Part shown: positions 8,689 through 16,895 of the stretch, piece after piece
How the letters are laid out: each line of letters starts with the position of its first letter
Numbering within the stretch: position 1 is the stretch's first letter
DNA from: Pseudomonas sp. FeN3W
Lineage (GTDB): Bacteria; Pseudomonadota; Gammaproteobacteria; Pseudomonadales; Pseudomonadaceae
Direction: 5' to 3'
DNA length: 64,000 bases
Assembly: GCA_030263805.2 (NCBI GenBank)
Contig: CP136010.1
Location: forward strand, 2,805,001 to 2,869,000
Made by a program: the position numbers and the translations under genes
The notes under the pieces: model-generated
The model's database searches: none
The model's input: the letters and a program-made list of their open reading frames with translations, nothing else
What the model was told of the DNA's origin: nothing

Positions 8689-10079
8689 GCAGTGACCACC
8701 CGATCAGCGCCCAGGCGCAGGTGCTGCTGATCGACGACGATCCGCACCTGCGTCAGGCATTGAGCCAGACCCTCGACCTGGCTGGCCTCAAGGTCGTCAG
8801 CCTGGGCGATGCCCGCGATCTGGCCGCGCGCCTGCCGGCGGACTGGCCGGGCGTGGTGGTCAGCGACATTCGCATGCCCGGCATCGATGGTCTTGAGCTG
8901 CTGCAACAGCTGCGCACCCGCGACAGCGAGATGCCGGTGATCCTCATCACCGGACACGGTGACATCCAGCTGGCGGTGCAGGCGATGCGTGCCGGCGCTT
9001 ACGACTTCCTGGAGAAACCCTTCCCCAGCGAAGCGCTGCTGGACAGCGTGCGCCGCGCCCTGGCGCTGCGCCAACTGGTGCTGGACAACCGCTCCCTGCG
9101 CCTGGCCCTGGCCGACCGCCAACAGTTGTCGGCGCGCCTGCTCGGCCATTCCCAGGCGATGCTGCGCCTGCGCGAGCAGATCGGCGCGCTGGCCGGGACC
9201 CAGGCCGATGTGCTGATTCTCGGCGAGACCGGCGCCGGCAAGGAGGTGGTCGCCCGGGCGCTGCATGACCTGTCGAGCCGGCGCAACGGCCCGTTCGTCG
9301 CGATCAACGCCGGGGCGCTGGCCGAATCGGTGGTGGAAAGCGAGCTGTTCGGCCACGAGCCGGGCGCCTTTACCGGTGCGCAGAAGCGGCGCATCGGCAA
9401 GTTCGAATTCGCCAACGGAGGTACGCTGTTCCTCGACGAGATCGAGAGCATGAGCCTCGATGTGCAGGTCAAGCTGCTGCGCCTGCTGCAGGAACGGGTG
9501 GTCGAACGACTCGGCGGCAACCAGTCGATCGCCCTGGATATCCGGGTCATCGCCGCGACCAAGGAGGACCTGCGGGTGGCCGCGGATCAGGGCCGTTTCC
9601 GCGCCGATCTGTATTACCGGCTCAACGTCGCGCCGCTGCGGATTCCCTCGCTGCGCGAGCGCAACGAGGACATCCTGCTGCTGTTCCAGCATTTCGCCGA
9701 AGCCGCGGCCCGACGCCATGGCCTGCCGATCCGCGAGCTGCAGCCGGAACAACGCGCCGTACTGCTACGTCACGCCTGGCCGGGCAACGTGCGCGAGCTG
9801 CAGAACACCGCCGAGCGCTTCGCCCTGGGCCTTGGCCTGGGGCTCGACCAGTCGGCCGGCGAGCCGGCTGTCGGCATCGGCGGCGGCGGCAACCTGAGCG
9901 AGCAGGTCGAGGCCTTCGAGCGCGCGCTGATCGCCGCCGAGCTGAATCGCCCGCATGGCTCGCTGCGCAGCGTCGCCGAGGCGTTGGGCCTGCCGCGCAA
10001 GACACTGCACGACAAGCTACGCAAGCACGGGCTGAGTTTTACCGACGCTGGCGGAACCTCGCCCGATGAAAACGAGTAG
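8685..10079 (+). CDS. dctD: Sigma-54-dependent response regulator DctD
   Basis: A 464-residue NtrC-family activator. It has an N-terminal receiver domain with phospho-acceptor Asp61 (VVSDIRMPGIDG), a central AAA+ domain with Walker A (GETGAGKE), the GAFTGA loop that contacts sigma-54, and Walker B (GGTLFLDEI), and a C-terminal Fis-type helix-turn-helix (LRSVAEALGLPRKTLHDKLRKHGL). It is coupled to dctB by an ATGA overlap. Its likely target is the -24/-12 promoter before dctP in the next intergenic region. Confidence 0.95.
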   Translation: MSSDHPISAQAQVLLIDDDPHLRQALSQTLDLAGLKVVSLGDARDLAARLPADWPGVVVSDIRMPGIDGLELLQQLRTRDSEMPVILITGHGDIQLAVQAMRAGAYDFLEKPFPSEALLDSVRRALALRQLVLDNRSLRLALADRQQLSARLLGHSQAMLRLREQIGALAGTQADVLILGETGAGKEVVARALHDLSSRRNGPFVAINAGALAESVVESELFGHEPGAFTGAQKRRIGKFEFANGGTLFLDEIESMSLDVQVKLLRLLQERVVERLGGNQSIALDIRVIAATKEDLRVAADQGRFRADLYYRLNVAPLRIPSLRERNEDILLLFQHFAEAAARRHGLPIRELQPEQRAVLLRHAWPGNVRELQNTAERFALGLGLGLDQSAGEPAVGIGGGGNLSEQVEAFERALIAAELNRPHGSLRSVAEALGLPRKTLHDKLRKHGLSFTDAGGTSPDENE

Positions 10080-10098
10080 ATGGCGGAAATCCGCCATC
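10079..10098 (+). terminator. Hairpin directly after dctD
   Basis: GATGGCGG and CCGCCATC form a perfect 8-bp stem around a four-base loop, starting at the last base of the dctD stop codon. No T-run follows, so it may be a weak terminator or an mRNA-stabilising hairpin. Confidence 0.45.
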
Positions 10099-10423
10099 CT
10101 CTTCACTGACTAGGACCGTGCTCGCCGGCAGCGACCACGGCCTGTGCGCGGGCCGTGCCAGCGCCAGAACTCCCGCGCAAAGGTGCGACCTAGACGCGCT
10201 TGTTGGCAATTGGCCATTCAAACCTTCATCTATTGCTGGGTAAACTCACTGCCCTCAGGCGGCTCTGCCAGCTCTTGGCACAGGCATTGCTCCTGAAACT
10301 CAATGAACCGGACGGAACGAGTTGCGATGGAGCATCGCACCCAGGCTTCAGCGCCTAGACTTGTCCAGCTGGTTACTGCCGGGATGCCGTGTGGCCTCCC
10401 ACCCACAACAAGAGGAAACATCA
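10080..10423 (+). promoter_or_regulatory. dctD-dctP intergenic control region
   Basis: This 344-bp gap holds no convincing gene. It contains the hairpin after dctD, the sigma-54 promoter, and an imperfect palindrome TTGGCAATTGGCCA at 10203-10216, about 60 bases upstream of the -24 box, which could be a DctD-binding site. Assignment of the DctD site is by position only. Confidence 0.5.
10276..10291 (+). promoter_or_regulatory. Sigma-54 (-24/-12) promoter of dctPQM
   Basis: TGGCAC-N5-TTGCT matches the RpoN consensus exactly in both elements and in spacing, with the invariant GG at 10277-10278 and GC at 10289-10290. Transcription would start near 10302, leaving a leader of about 120 bases before dctP. 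The gene for a sigma-54 activator (dctD) lies immediately upstream. Confidence 0.9.
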
Positions 10424-11419
10424 ATGTTCAAACTGACTGCCAAGGCGCTGGCATGCGCCCTGTCGCTGAGCATCGCTGGTCTGGCCCACGCGGCTGACCC
10501 GATCACCATCAAGTTCTCCCACGTGGTCGCCGAAAACACGCCGAAAGGCCAGGGCGCCCTGATGTTCAAGAAACTGGTGGAAGAGCGTCTGGCCGGCAAG
10601 GTCGAGGTGCAGGTTTACCCGAACTCCTCGCTGTTCGGTGATGGCAAGGAAATGGAAGCCCTGCTGCTGGGTGACGTGCAGCTGATCGCTCCGTCGCTGG
10701 CCAAGTTCGAACACTACTCCAAGGGCGTTCAGGTCTACGACCTGCCGTTCCTGTTCGATGACATCGCGGCAGTCGACCGCTTCCAGAAGAGCGAGGCTGG
10801 CCAGGGCCTGCTGCGTTCCATGGAAGACAAGAACATCACCGGCCTGGGCTACTGGCACAACGGCATGAAGCAGCTGTCGGCCAACAAGGAACTGCGTGAG
10901 CCGAAAGACGCGCGCGGCCTGAAGTTCCGCGTACAGGCGTCTGCAGTGCTGGACGAGCAGTTCAAGGCGCTGCGTGCCAACCCGCGCAAGATGAGCTTCG
11001 CCGAGGTGTACCAGGGCCTGCAGACCGGCGTGGTCAACGGTGCCGAGAACCCCTACTCGAACATCTACTCGCAGAAGATGCACGAAGTGCAGAAGCACAT
11101 CACCGAGTCCGACCATGGCCTGCTGGACTACATGCTGATCACCAACACCAAGTTCTGGAACGGCCTGCCTGCCGATGTACGTGGCGAGCTGGAAAAGATC
11201 GTGGAAGAAGTCACTGTTGAGGTGAACAAGCAGGCCGACGACCTGAACCAGAAGGCCAAGGCTGACATTCTGGCCGCCGGCACCACCGAAATCCTCGTGC
11301 TGACGCCGGAAGAGCGTGCCAAGTGGCGCGAAGCCATGAAGCCGGTCTGGAAGAAGTTCGAAGGCGAAATCGGTGCTGACCTGATCAAGGCCGCCGAAGC
11401 TGCCAACCAGGCTAACTAA
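10424..11419 (+). CDS. dctP: TRAP transporter substrate-binding protein DctP
   Basis: A 331-residue periplasmic C4-dicarboxylate-binding protein. It has a signal peptide ending at AHA-AD (about residues 1-23), then the DctP fold: IKFSHVVAENTPKGQGA, VQVYPNSSLFGDGKEMEAL, the conserved arginine region GLKFRVQAS, and GVVNGAENPYSNIYSQK. The ATG at 10424 is preceded by AAGAGGAAA. Upstream in-frame ATGs exist but would destroy the signal peptide. A GC-rich hairpin after the stop separates it from dctQM, as often seen for highly expressed binding proteins. Confidence 0.95.
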   Translation: MFKLTAKALACALSLSIAGLAHAADPITIKFSHVVAENTPKGQGALMFKKLVEERLAGKVEVQVYPNSSLFGDGKEMEALLLGDVQLIAPSLAKFEHYSKGVQVYDLPFLFDDIAAVDRFQKSEAGQGLLRSMEDKNITGLGYWHNGMKQLSANKELREPKDARGLKFRVQASAVLDEQFKALRANPRKMSFAEVYQGLQTGVVNGAENPYSNIYSQKMHEVQKHITESDHGLLDYMLITNTKFWNGLPADVRGELEKIVEEVTVEVNKQADDLNQKAKADILAAGTTEILVLTPEERAKWREAMKPVWKKFEGEIGADLIKAAEAANQAN

Positions 11420-11430
11420 GCCTCTGCCGA

Positions 11431-11449
11431 GGGGCGGACACTCCGCCCC
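11431..11449 (+). terminator. Attenuator-like hairpin between dctP and dctQ
   Basis: GGGGCGGA and TCCGCCCC pair perfectly over a CAC loop and are followed by TTT. It starts 12 bases after the dctP stop. With the promoter upstream of dctP and dctQM downstream, it probably causes partial termination so that more DctP than membrane protein is made. Confidence 0.6.
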
Positions 11450-11684
11450 TTTGCCGCATCACCCAGCGATACCCGACAGCTCAGTGAAAAAACAAAGCAG
11501 CTAGCGAAGACGAAGCCCGCACCAAGGGCAGACAGGTCAGGCCAAGGCGATCCCGGGCCGCGCCGCTTCGATGGCGACAACAAGAGTTTTTCATTGCTCT
11601 GTCCCCCAGCCTGCCCCGGCTGGTTCACGGCGCACCTCCGTGCTGCCTTCGATACAACAAGCAGTCCATCGGGAGATGTCATCC

Positions 11685-12314
11685 ATGAACGCCCTCTGGC
11701 GCGTCTGGGACCACTTCGAGGAAGGTTTCATCGCCTTTCTGCTGGCCGCCATGACACTGGTGACCTTCGTCTACGTGATCCTCAACAACCTCTACACCCT
11801 TTTCTACGACCTGGGCGACCGGTTCGAGGGAAGCGCCGATTTCTGGTTCGCCATCGGTGACTTCATCATCGGCCTGGCCCAGTCCATGACCTGGAGCACC
11901 GCGCTGACCAAGGCGCTGTTCGCCTGGCTGATCTTCTCCGGGCTCGCCTATGGCGTGCGCACCGCCGGTCATATCGGCGTCGATGCACTGGTGAAGCTGG
12001 CGCCGAGGCATATCCAGCGTGTCATCGGCATCATCGCCTGCCTGTTCTGCCTGGGTTACGCCGGCCTGCTGACCGTGGCCAGCTTCGAGTGGATCCAGAC
12101 CCTGTTCATCGCCAACATCGGCGCCGAGGACCTGGGTCACATCGGCGTCAAGCAATGGCACATCGGCATGATCGTTCCATTCGGCTTCGCCATGGTGTTC
12201 ATCCGTTTCGCCGAAATCTTCGTGCGCATTCTGCGTAACGAGCAGACCGGCCTCGGCCTGGCCGATGAAGCGGCCGAAGCGGCCAAGCTCGGCGAAGAGG
12301 AGCCCAAGCAATGA
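11685..12314 (+). CDS. dctQ: TRAP transporter small permease DctQ
   Basis: A 209-residue, four-helix membrane subunit of the C4-dicarboxylate TRAP transporter. The first helix region reads FIAFLLAAMTLVTFVYVILNN, followed by LFAWLIFSGLAYGVRTAGHIGVDALV. The ATG at 11685 has GGGAG about ten bases upstream; an ATG at 11676 is closer to that site but too close for good initiation. The stop overlaps the dctM start. Confidence 0.92.
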   Translation: MNALWRVWDHFEEGFIAFLLAAMTLVTFVYVILNNLYTLFYDLGDRFEGSADFWFAIGDFIIGLAQSMTWSTALTKALFAWLIFSGLAYGVRTAGHIGVDALVKLAPRHIQRVIGIIACLFCLGYAGLLTVASFEWIQTLFIANIGAEDLGHIGVKQWHIGMIVPFGFAMVFIRFAEIFVRILRNEQTGLGLADEAAEAAKLGEEEPKQ

Positions 12315-13591
12315 CCATCCTGTTCCTGTTCGTCGCCCTCTTCGCGCTGATGTTCATCGGCGTGCCGGTGGCCGTTTCCCTCGGCCTGGCCGGCTCGTTG
12401 ACCATCATGATCTTCAGCCAGGACTCGGTGCGCTCACTGGCGATCAAGCTGTTCGAGACCTCCGAGCACTACACCCTGCTGGCGATCCCGTTCTTCCTGC
12501 TGGCCGGTGCCTTCATGACCACCGGTGGTGTGGCCCGCCGCCTGATCGACTTCGCCAACGCCTGCGTCGGCCACATCCGTGGCGGCCTGGCGATCGGCGC
12601 GGTGCTGGCGTGCATGCTGTTCGCCGCGCTGTCCGGCTCGTCGCCGGCCACCGTGGCGGCGGTGGGCTCCATCGCCATCGCCGGCATGGTGCGCTCCGGC
12701 TATCCGCAGGCCTTCGGCGCCGGCATCGTCTGCAACGCCGGTACGCTGGGCATCCTGATTCCGCCGTCGGTGGTCATGGTGGTCTACGCCGCTGCGACCG
12801 AGACCTCGGTCGGCAAGCTGTTCATGGCCGGTGTCGTCCCGGGCATCATGCTCGGCCTGGGTCTGATGGTTGCCATCTACGTCATCGCGATCAAGAAGAA
12901 CTTGCCGGCACTGCCGCGCGCCAGCTTCCGCGAATGGCTCTCCGCCGCGCGCAAGGCGGTCTGGGGCCTGCTGCTGATGGTGATCATCCTCGGCGGTATC
13001 TACTCGGGCATGTTCACCCCTACCGAGGCGGCGGCCGTGGCGGCGGTGTATTCGGCCTTCGTCGCACTGTTCGTCTACAAGGACCTGCGCATTCGCGATT
13101 GCCCGAAGGTGCTGCTGGAGTCGGGCAAGCTGAGCATCATGCTGATGTTCATCATCGCCAACGCCATGCTCTTCGCCCACGTGCTGACCACCGAGCAGAT
13201 TCCGCAGGCGATCACTGCCTGGGTCATCGAGGCCGGCCTGCAGCCGTGGATGTTCCTGCTGGTGGTGAACATCGTGCTGCTGATCGCCGGTGCCTTCATG
13301 GAGCCGTCGGCGATCATCCTGATCCTGGCGCCGATCCTGTTCCCGATCGCCATCCAGCTGGGCATCGACCCGATCCACCTGGGCATCATCATGGTAGTGA
13401 ACATGGAGATCGGTCTGATCACGCCGCCGGTGGGGCTGAACCTGTTCGTCGCCTCGGCGGTGACCGGCATGCCGGTCACTCAGGTGATCCGTGCGGTAAT
13501 GCCGTGGCTGGCGCTGCTGCTGAGCTTCCTGATGATCATCACCTACGTGCCGTCGATTTCCCTGGCGCTGCCGAACTGGCTGGGCATGTAG
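12311..13591 (+). CDS. dctM: TRAP transporter large permease DctM
   Basis: The 426-residue, roughly 12-helix transport subunit. Landmarks are LFALMFIGVPVAVSLGLAG, AALSGSSPATVAAVGSIAIAGM, GILIPPSVVMVVYAA and the C-terminal EIGLITPPVGLNLFVAS. It moves C4-dicarboxylates driven by a sodium or proton gradient, receiving substrate from DctP. ATGA overlap with dctQ; a strong terminator follows. Confidence 0.95.
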   Translation: MTILFLFVALFALMFIGVPVAVSLGLAGSLTIMIFSQDSVRSLAIKLFETSEHYTLLAIPFFLLAGAFMTTGGVARRLIDFANACVGHIRGGLAIGAVLACMLFAALSGSSPATVAAVGSIAIAGMVRSGYPQAFGAGIVCNAGTLGILIPPSVVMVVYAAATETSVGKLFMAGVVPGIMLGLGLMVAIYVIAIKKNLPALPRASFREWLSAARKAVWGLLLMVIILGGIYSGMFTPTEAAAVAAVYSAFVALFVYKDLRIRDCPKVLLESGKLSIMLMFIIANAMLFAHVLTTEQIPQAITAWVIEAGLQPWMFLLVVNIVLLIAGAFMEPSAIILILAPILFPIAIQLGIDPIHLGIIMVVNMEIGLITPPVGLNLFVASAVTGMPVTQVIRAVMPWLALLLSFLMIITYVPSISLALPNWLGM

Positions 13592-13614
13592 CCTGAAAAC
13601 AGTTACTTCCCTTT

Positions 13615-13640
13615 AGCCCGGCCTGCGCCGGGCTTTTTTT
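13615..13640 (+). terminator. Rho-independent terminator after dctM
   Basis: AGCCCGGC pairs with GCCGGGCT over a CTGC loop, and the stem runs into seven T. It closes the dctPQM operon 23 bases after dctM. Confidence 0.9.
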
Positions 13641-13659
13641 CGTCCGCGCGTTTTGCTCG

Positions 13660-14268
13660 TCAGAGCGCCAGCACATCCGCCGGTCGCCGGCGGAACCAGC
13701 CGGTCAGCGACAGACGGTCGGCCTGGGTGACCAGCACTTCATGGGGGAAATCGCCGGAGAGAAAGACCACCAGATTGCCGGCCAGCGGTGGCACGTCCAG
13801 CTGCGTGCCATCGGGCATGTGCATCCGCAGTTCGCCGGCATGGCCGGGCTGCCAGTCCGGATTCAAATACAGCACGGCGGTGACTGAGCGACTGTCGTCA
13901 TCGCGAAAGCGGTCCAGGTGCGTCTGGTAGAAGGCACCCGGCGGGTAGAAGGCGAAATGGCACTCGAACTCTTCCAGGCCGAGGAACAGCTCGCGGTTGA
14001 GGTTCTGCCGCAGCTCGTCCATCAGCCCGAGGTACTGGTCGCAGACTGCCGACTGGCCCGCTTCGAGCCACTGGATATGATCGCTACGAATGCCTTCGCG
14101 CACCGCCTGCGCCTCACCGCGACCGACCCCGGCCGGTGCCAGCGCACCCTCGGCTTCTCGTCTGCGGCACTCGTCGGCCAGCTTGTGGGTCACATTACTG
14201 GGAAGGAAGGAACTCTGCAGCGACCAGCCGCGCTCGGCCAGGTCGTCGATGATCGAAGAGAACGGCAA
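13660..14268 (-). CDS. 2OG-Fe(II) oxygenase family protein
   Basis: A 202-residue protein of the SM-20/prolyl-4-hydroxylase-like double-stranded beta-helix family. The iron ligands are visible as HLD (FYQTHLDRF) and a later histidine (SGDFPHEV), with a downstream arginine (DRLSLTGWFRRRP) suited to 2-oxoglutarate. The frame is open much further upstream, but no ATG fits the family start. I choose a TTG at 14268 because GGAG lies eight bases before it and homologous sequence (LPFSSIIDDLAERGW) begins there. The substrate is not predictable. Convergent with dctM across the terminator. Confidence 0.82.
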   Translation of the reverse strand: MPFSSIIDDLAERGWSLQSSFLPSNVTHKLADECRRREAEGALAPAGVGRGEAQAVREGIRSDHIQWLEAGQSAVCDQYLGLMDELRQNLNRELFLGLEEFECHFAFYPPGAFYQTHLDRFRDDDSRSVTAVLYLNPDWQPGHAGELRMHMPDGTQLDVPPLAGNLVVFLSGDFPHEVLVTQADRLSLTGWFRRRPADVLAL

Positions 14269-14422
14269 GGAAGTGACTCCGAAGGGATACCGCAGGAGTC
14301 TAGGGTCTGTTGAGACTCCGCTACAAGCTGCGTCGCTGCGCCAAATGGCAGCAGTAGCCGTGCGCCTCGACAAGCATGCGTCGAGGCACGGAAAATGAAC
14401 CGCCCGCCAGACAGGAGCTTCC

Positions 14423-15187
14423 ATGCGCGCCCTCTTGACCTGTGTACTGCTGACCTTGAGCTTCAGCACCTTCGCCGACACCTATCAGGAACTCTACGAA
14501 ACCGCCGGCTGGACCGAGCAGCGCGCCAATTTCGGCGATGCCCTGACCGCGGCCCAGCAACGCTACAAGGACACCCTGCCCCCGGCGGTATTCCAGGCGC
14601 TGGTGACCAACAGCAATCGCCGCTTCGCCGCCCATGCCATCGACCAGCGCGCGCAGCAGGCCTTGCGCGACAACCTGGCCGAACCACAGCCGGCGCTGGA
14701 ATTCTTCCAATCGACCCTCGGGCGCAAGATCGTATCGGCCGAAGTGCTCGCCGCACGCCGCGAACAGCTGGCCAAGCACGCCGCCGGCCTGCCGCGGGTG
14801 GAAGCCGGCAGCAACCGGCAGCTGCTGATCCGACATCTGGCCCAGGCGCTGCCAGCCAGCGAGGCGGGTGCGGAAGTCAGCCTGGCGCTGGCCGGCGTCG
14901 CCGCCGACAGTCTCAGCCAGATGATCCCCGGCCTGCTCGGTGGCAATCAGGCGCAGAGCCTGCTGAGCAGCCAGCGACAGCGCATGATCGAGCAGATCGA
15001 TGCCGATCTCGACAACACGCTGCTGTACGTCTATCGCGACCTGTCCGATGCCGAGCTGGAGGAATACGTGACATTCGCCCAGTCGGACGAAGGCAAGGCC
15101 TATTACCAGGCCGCGCTGCAGGCACTACGCGCCGGCCTGGCGGTGGGCATGAGCGGCGCCGAGCTGGAGCCGCAGCAGAGCATCTGA
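14423..15187 (+). CDS. DUF2059-like exported protein
   Basis: A 254-residue protein with a clear signal peptide (MRALLTCVLLTLSFSTFADT, cleaved near residue 18). The rest is alanine- and glutamine-rich and helical. The stretch ELEEYVTFAQSDEGKAYYQAALQALRAGL resembles the DUF2059 C-terminal motif, in which a helix precedes an F-x-x-S-x-x-G-K turn. CAGGAGC precedes the ATG. Periplasmic location is inferred; no biochemical role is known. It converges on the hydrolase gene with only four bases between the stops. Confidence 0.75.
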   Translation: MRALLTCVLLTLSFSTFADTYQELYETAGWTEQRANFGDALTAAQQRYKDTLPPAVFQALVTNSNRRFAAHAIDQRAQQALRDNLAEPQPALEFFQSTLGRKIVSAEVLAARREQLAKHAAGLPRVEAGSNRQLLIRHLAQALPASEAGAEVSLALAGVAADSLSQMIPGLLGGNQAQSLLSSQRQRMIEQIDADLDNTLLYVYRDLSDAELEEYVTFAQSDEGKAYYQAALQALRAGLAVGMSGAELEPQQSI

Positions 15188-15191
15188 TCCG

Positions 15192-16130
15192 CTATCTGAG
15201 GCGCTCGCGCAGGAAGTCGAAGTACGCCTGACGCAGCTCCTCGCGCTCGTTCACCAGGTGGTGGCGCGCCTCTGGCAATCGCAGCACCTGCGCACCGGGA
15301 AACTTGCGCTGCAGGATCGGCAGGTTGTACCGCCAATCCACGGTCATGTCCGCCTCGCCCTGAATGATCAACGGCGCGTGCCTGCTGTCAGCCGCACCCT
15401 CGATACGGGGAATCCAGCGTGACAGGGCGCCGACCCAGGCCGTGGGCAGAATGTCCGGTTGCAGCGGGTCCTGGCTCTGGACGAACTCGAGAAAGGCCGG
15501 GTCGCCGGAGTTCTCGCTGAACGTTCGCGGAATCTGCTGAACGAAGCGCCGCAGCAGCTCGTAGCTGATCCGCGAGCGCAACCAGGCGCGCGGGCGTATC
15601 AACGGCGCCAGCAGGATGGTGCGCCCCAGGTCGGGGCTATGCGCCTGATGCAGCAGGTGATCCAGCGCGATGGCACCGCCGGTACTCTGGCCAAGCAGAT
15701 GCCAGGGACGCGGCAGATCGAGCTGACGGGCCTGCTCGAACAGCCCGCCCAGCACCGCCTGGTATTCGGCGAACTCGTTGATGCTTGCCCGCGGGCCGCT
15801 GGACAGCCCATGGCCCGGCAGGTCGCAGGCGAGCACGGCGAACCCCATCTGCAGCCCCCAGTCGACCACATGCCGATACAGGCCCATGTGGTCGTAGTAG
15901 CCGTGCAGGATCAGCAGGCTGGCGTGGGGCTGCTCGGGCCACCAGGCCTGGGCGACGACATCGTAGTCGTGCACGCGAAAGCGTCCCAGGCGGCGCTGGA
16001 CCTGCGTGCGATGCGGCAGATCGAGCCCGTAGTAGGCCTGGTAATGGAGGGTTTCGGCGCTTGCGGCGACCGCCTCGGTCAGGGCGGGCAGGCTGTTACG
16101 CAGGCGCTCGGGATCGATACGCGAGGGCAT
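15192..16130 (-). CDS. Alpha/beta hydrolase (lysophospholipase / monoacylglycerol lipase-like)
   Basis: A 312-residue serine hydrolase. Landmarks are LLILHGYYDHMGLYRHVVDWG (oxyanion region), CDLPGHGLSSG, the nucleophile elbow LLGQSTGGA, the acid in GEADMTVDW and the catalytic histidine in ARHHLVNE. This is the PldB/monoglyceride-lipase subgroup (hydrolase_4). The frame is open to 16487, but the ATG at 16130 gives the family-like N-terminus. No signal peptide. Substrate is an inference from the family only. Confidence 0.85.
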   Translation of the reverse strand: MPSRIDPERLRNSLPALTEAVAASAETLHYQAYYGLDLPHRTQVQRRLGRFRVHDYDVVAQAWWPEQPHASLLILHGYYDHMGLYRHVVDWGLQMGFAVLACDLPGHGLSSGPRASINEFAEYQAVLGGLFEQARQLDLPRPWHLLGQSTGGAIALDHLLHQAHSPDLGRTILLAPLIRPRAWLRSRISYELLRRFVQQIPRTFSENSGDPAFLEFVQSQDPLQPDILPTAWVGALSRWIPRIEGAADSRHAPLIIQGEADMTVDWRYNLPILQRKFPGAQVLRLPEARHHLVNEREELRQAYFDFLRERLR

Positions 16131-16214
16131 GGAAATTCTTCGATTGCGTTGACCTGGGATATTCAGCTCTGCGCCGCCCCATGGCAAGCTTGCGCACCCA
16201 TATCGGAACCCGCC

Positions 16215-16784
16215 ATGAGTGCTCGTCGCAAATACCTGATCGCCGCCCTGGTCGCCCTGCTCTGGGGCGGCGCCATGCTGGCCGCGTTCTGGTGGTTCGA
16301 GGCGCGCTACCTGCGCACTTTCGACGGCGAGCGCGCCGAGCTGTTCTCCGGCGATGCATTGCGCCTGCCGGCCGAGCTGCAGGGCCCGGGACCGGTGCGC
16401 TTCGTGCACTTCTGGGACCCGGGATGCCCGTGCAACGTCGGCAATCAGCAGCACCTGGAAGAATTGCTCAAGCACTTTGCCGGACAACCGGTGGTCTTCT
16501 ACGAAGTACGCAGGCCGGGCAGCAAGGGCCGCTTGCCACAGCCGCTGGCGTCGCTCAAATCCCTCGGCTCCCTGCCCGGCTCCGATCTATTGCCCGCCAG
16601 CCCCGCCGTCGGCATCTGGGATCAACATGGCGAGCTGGTCTATATAGGGCCTTACAGCGAGGGCGCGGTATGCAGCTCGGACAACAGCTTCGTCGAGCCG
16701 ATCCTCGAGGCGGTGCTGGCCGGGCGCAAGGTACGCGCCACCCACTCGCTGGCGGTGGCCTGCTTCTGCGAGTGGCAGCGGTAA
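16215..16784 (+). CDS. Membrane-anchored thioredoxin-fold protein (DUF6436-like)
   Basis: A 189-residue protein with one N-terminal membrane helix (YLIAALVALLWGGAMLAAFWWF), then a thioredoxin-like periplasmic domain. VRFVHFWDPGCPCNVGNQQHLEEL holds a CPC motif at the position of the usual CxxC. Further cysteines lie at GAVCSSDN and VACFCEW. The fold suggests a thiol or metal-handling role, but the altered CPC motif makes ordinary disulfide exchange uncertain. It is divergent from the hydrolase gene and lies just upstream of the Fur-controlled cluster, probably as a separate unit. Confidence 0.7.
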   Translation: MSARRKYLIAALVALLWGGAMLAAFWWFEARYLRTFDGERAELFSGDALRLPAELQGPGPVRFVHFWDPGCPCNVGNQQHLEELLKHFAGQPVVFYEVRRPGSKGRLPQPLASLKSLGSLPGSDLLPASPAVGIWDQHGELVYIGPYSEGAVCSSDNSFVEPILEAVLAGRKVRATHSLAVACFCEWQR

Positions 16785-16816
16785 GGCGGCGAGCGGCAAA
16801 CTTGATTCCGATCAAA

Positions 16817-16831
16817 TGATAATTATTATCA
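16817..16831 (+). promoter_or_regulatory. Fur box upstream of the TonB-dependent receptor
   Basis: TGATAATTATTATCA is a perfect 7-1-7 palindrome identical to the core Fur consensus (TGATAATnATTATCA). It lies 65 bases before the receptor start, so the downstream cluster should be repressed when iron is plentiful. Confidence 0.9.
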
Positions 16832-16895
16832 ACTAAACCAGAATCGCTCCCATCCAGTCGCTATCGCAGCCGACGAACCATCCGGGAGCCGTTCG

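Noticed and set aside
12265..13596. A 443-codon open frame overlapping dctM in another frame
   Set aside because: Its product is rich in R, G, A and P with no recognisable domain, while the dctM frame encodes a clear TRAP permease. It is a by-product of high GC.
14397..15231. Plus-strand frame overlapping the DUF2059 gene
   Set aside because: Arg/Pro/Gln-rich product without signal peptide or domains; the frame at 14423 has a signal peptide and a ribosome site.
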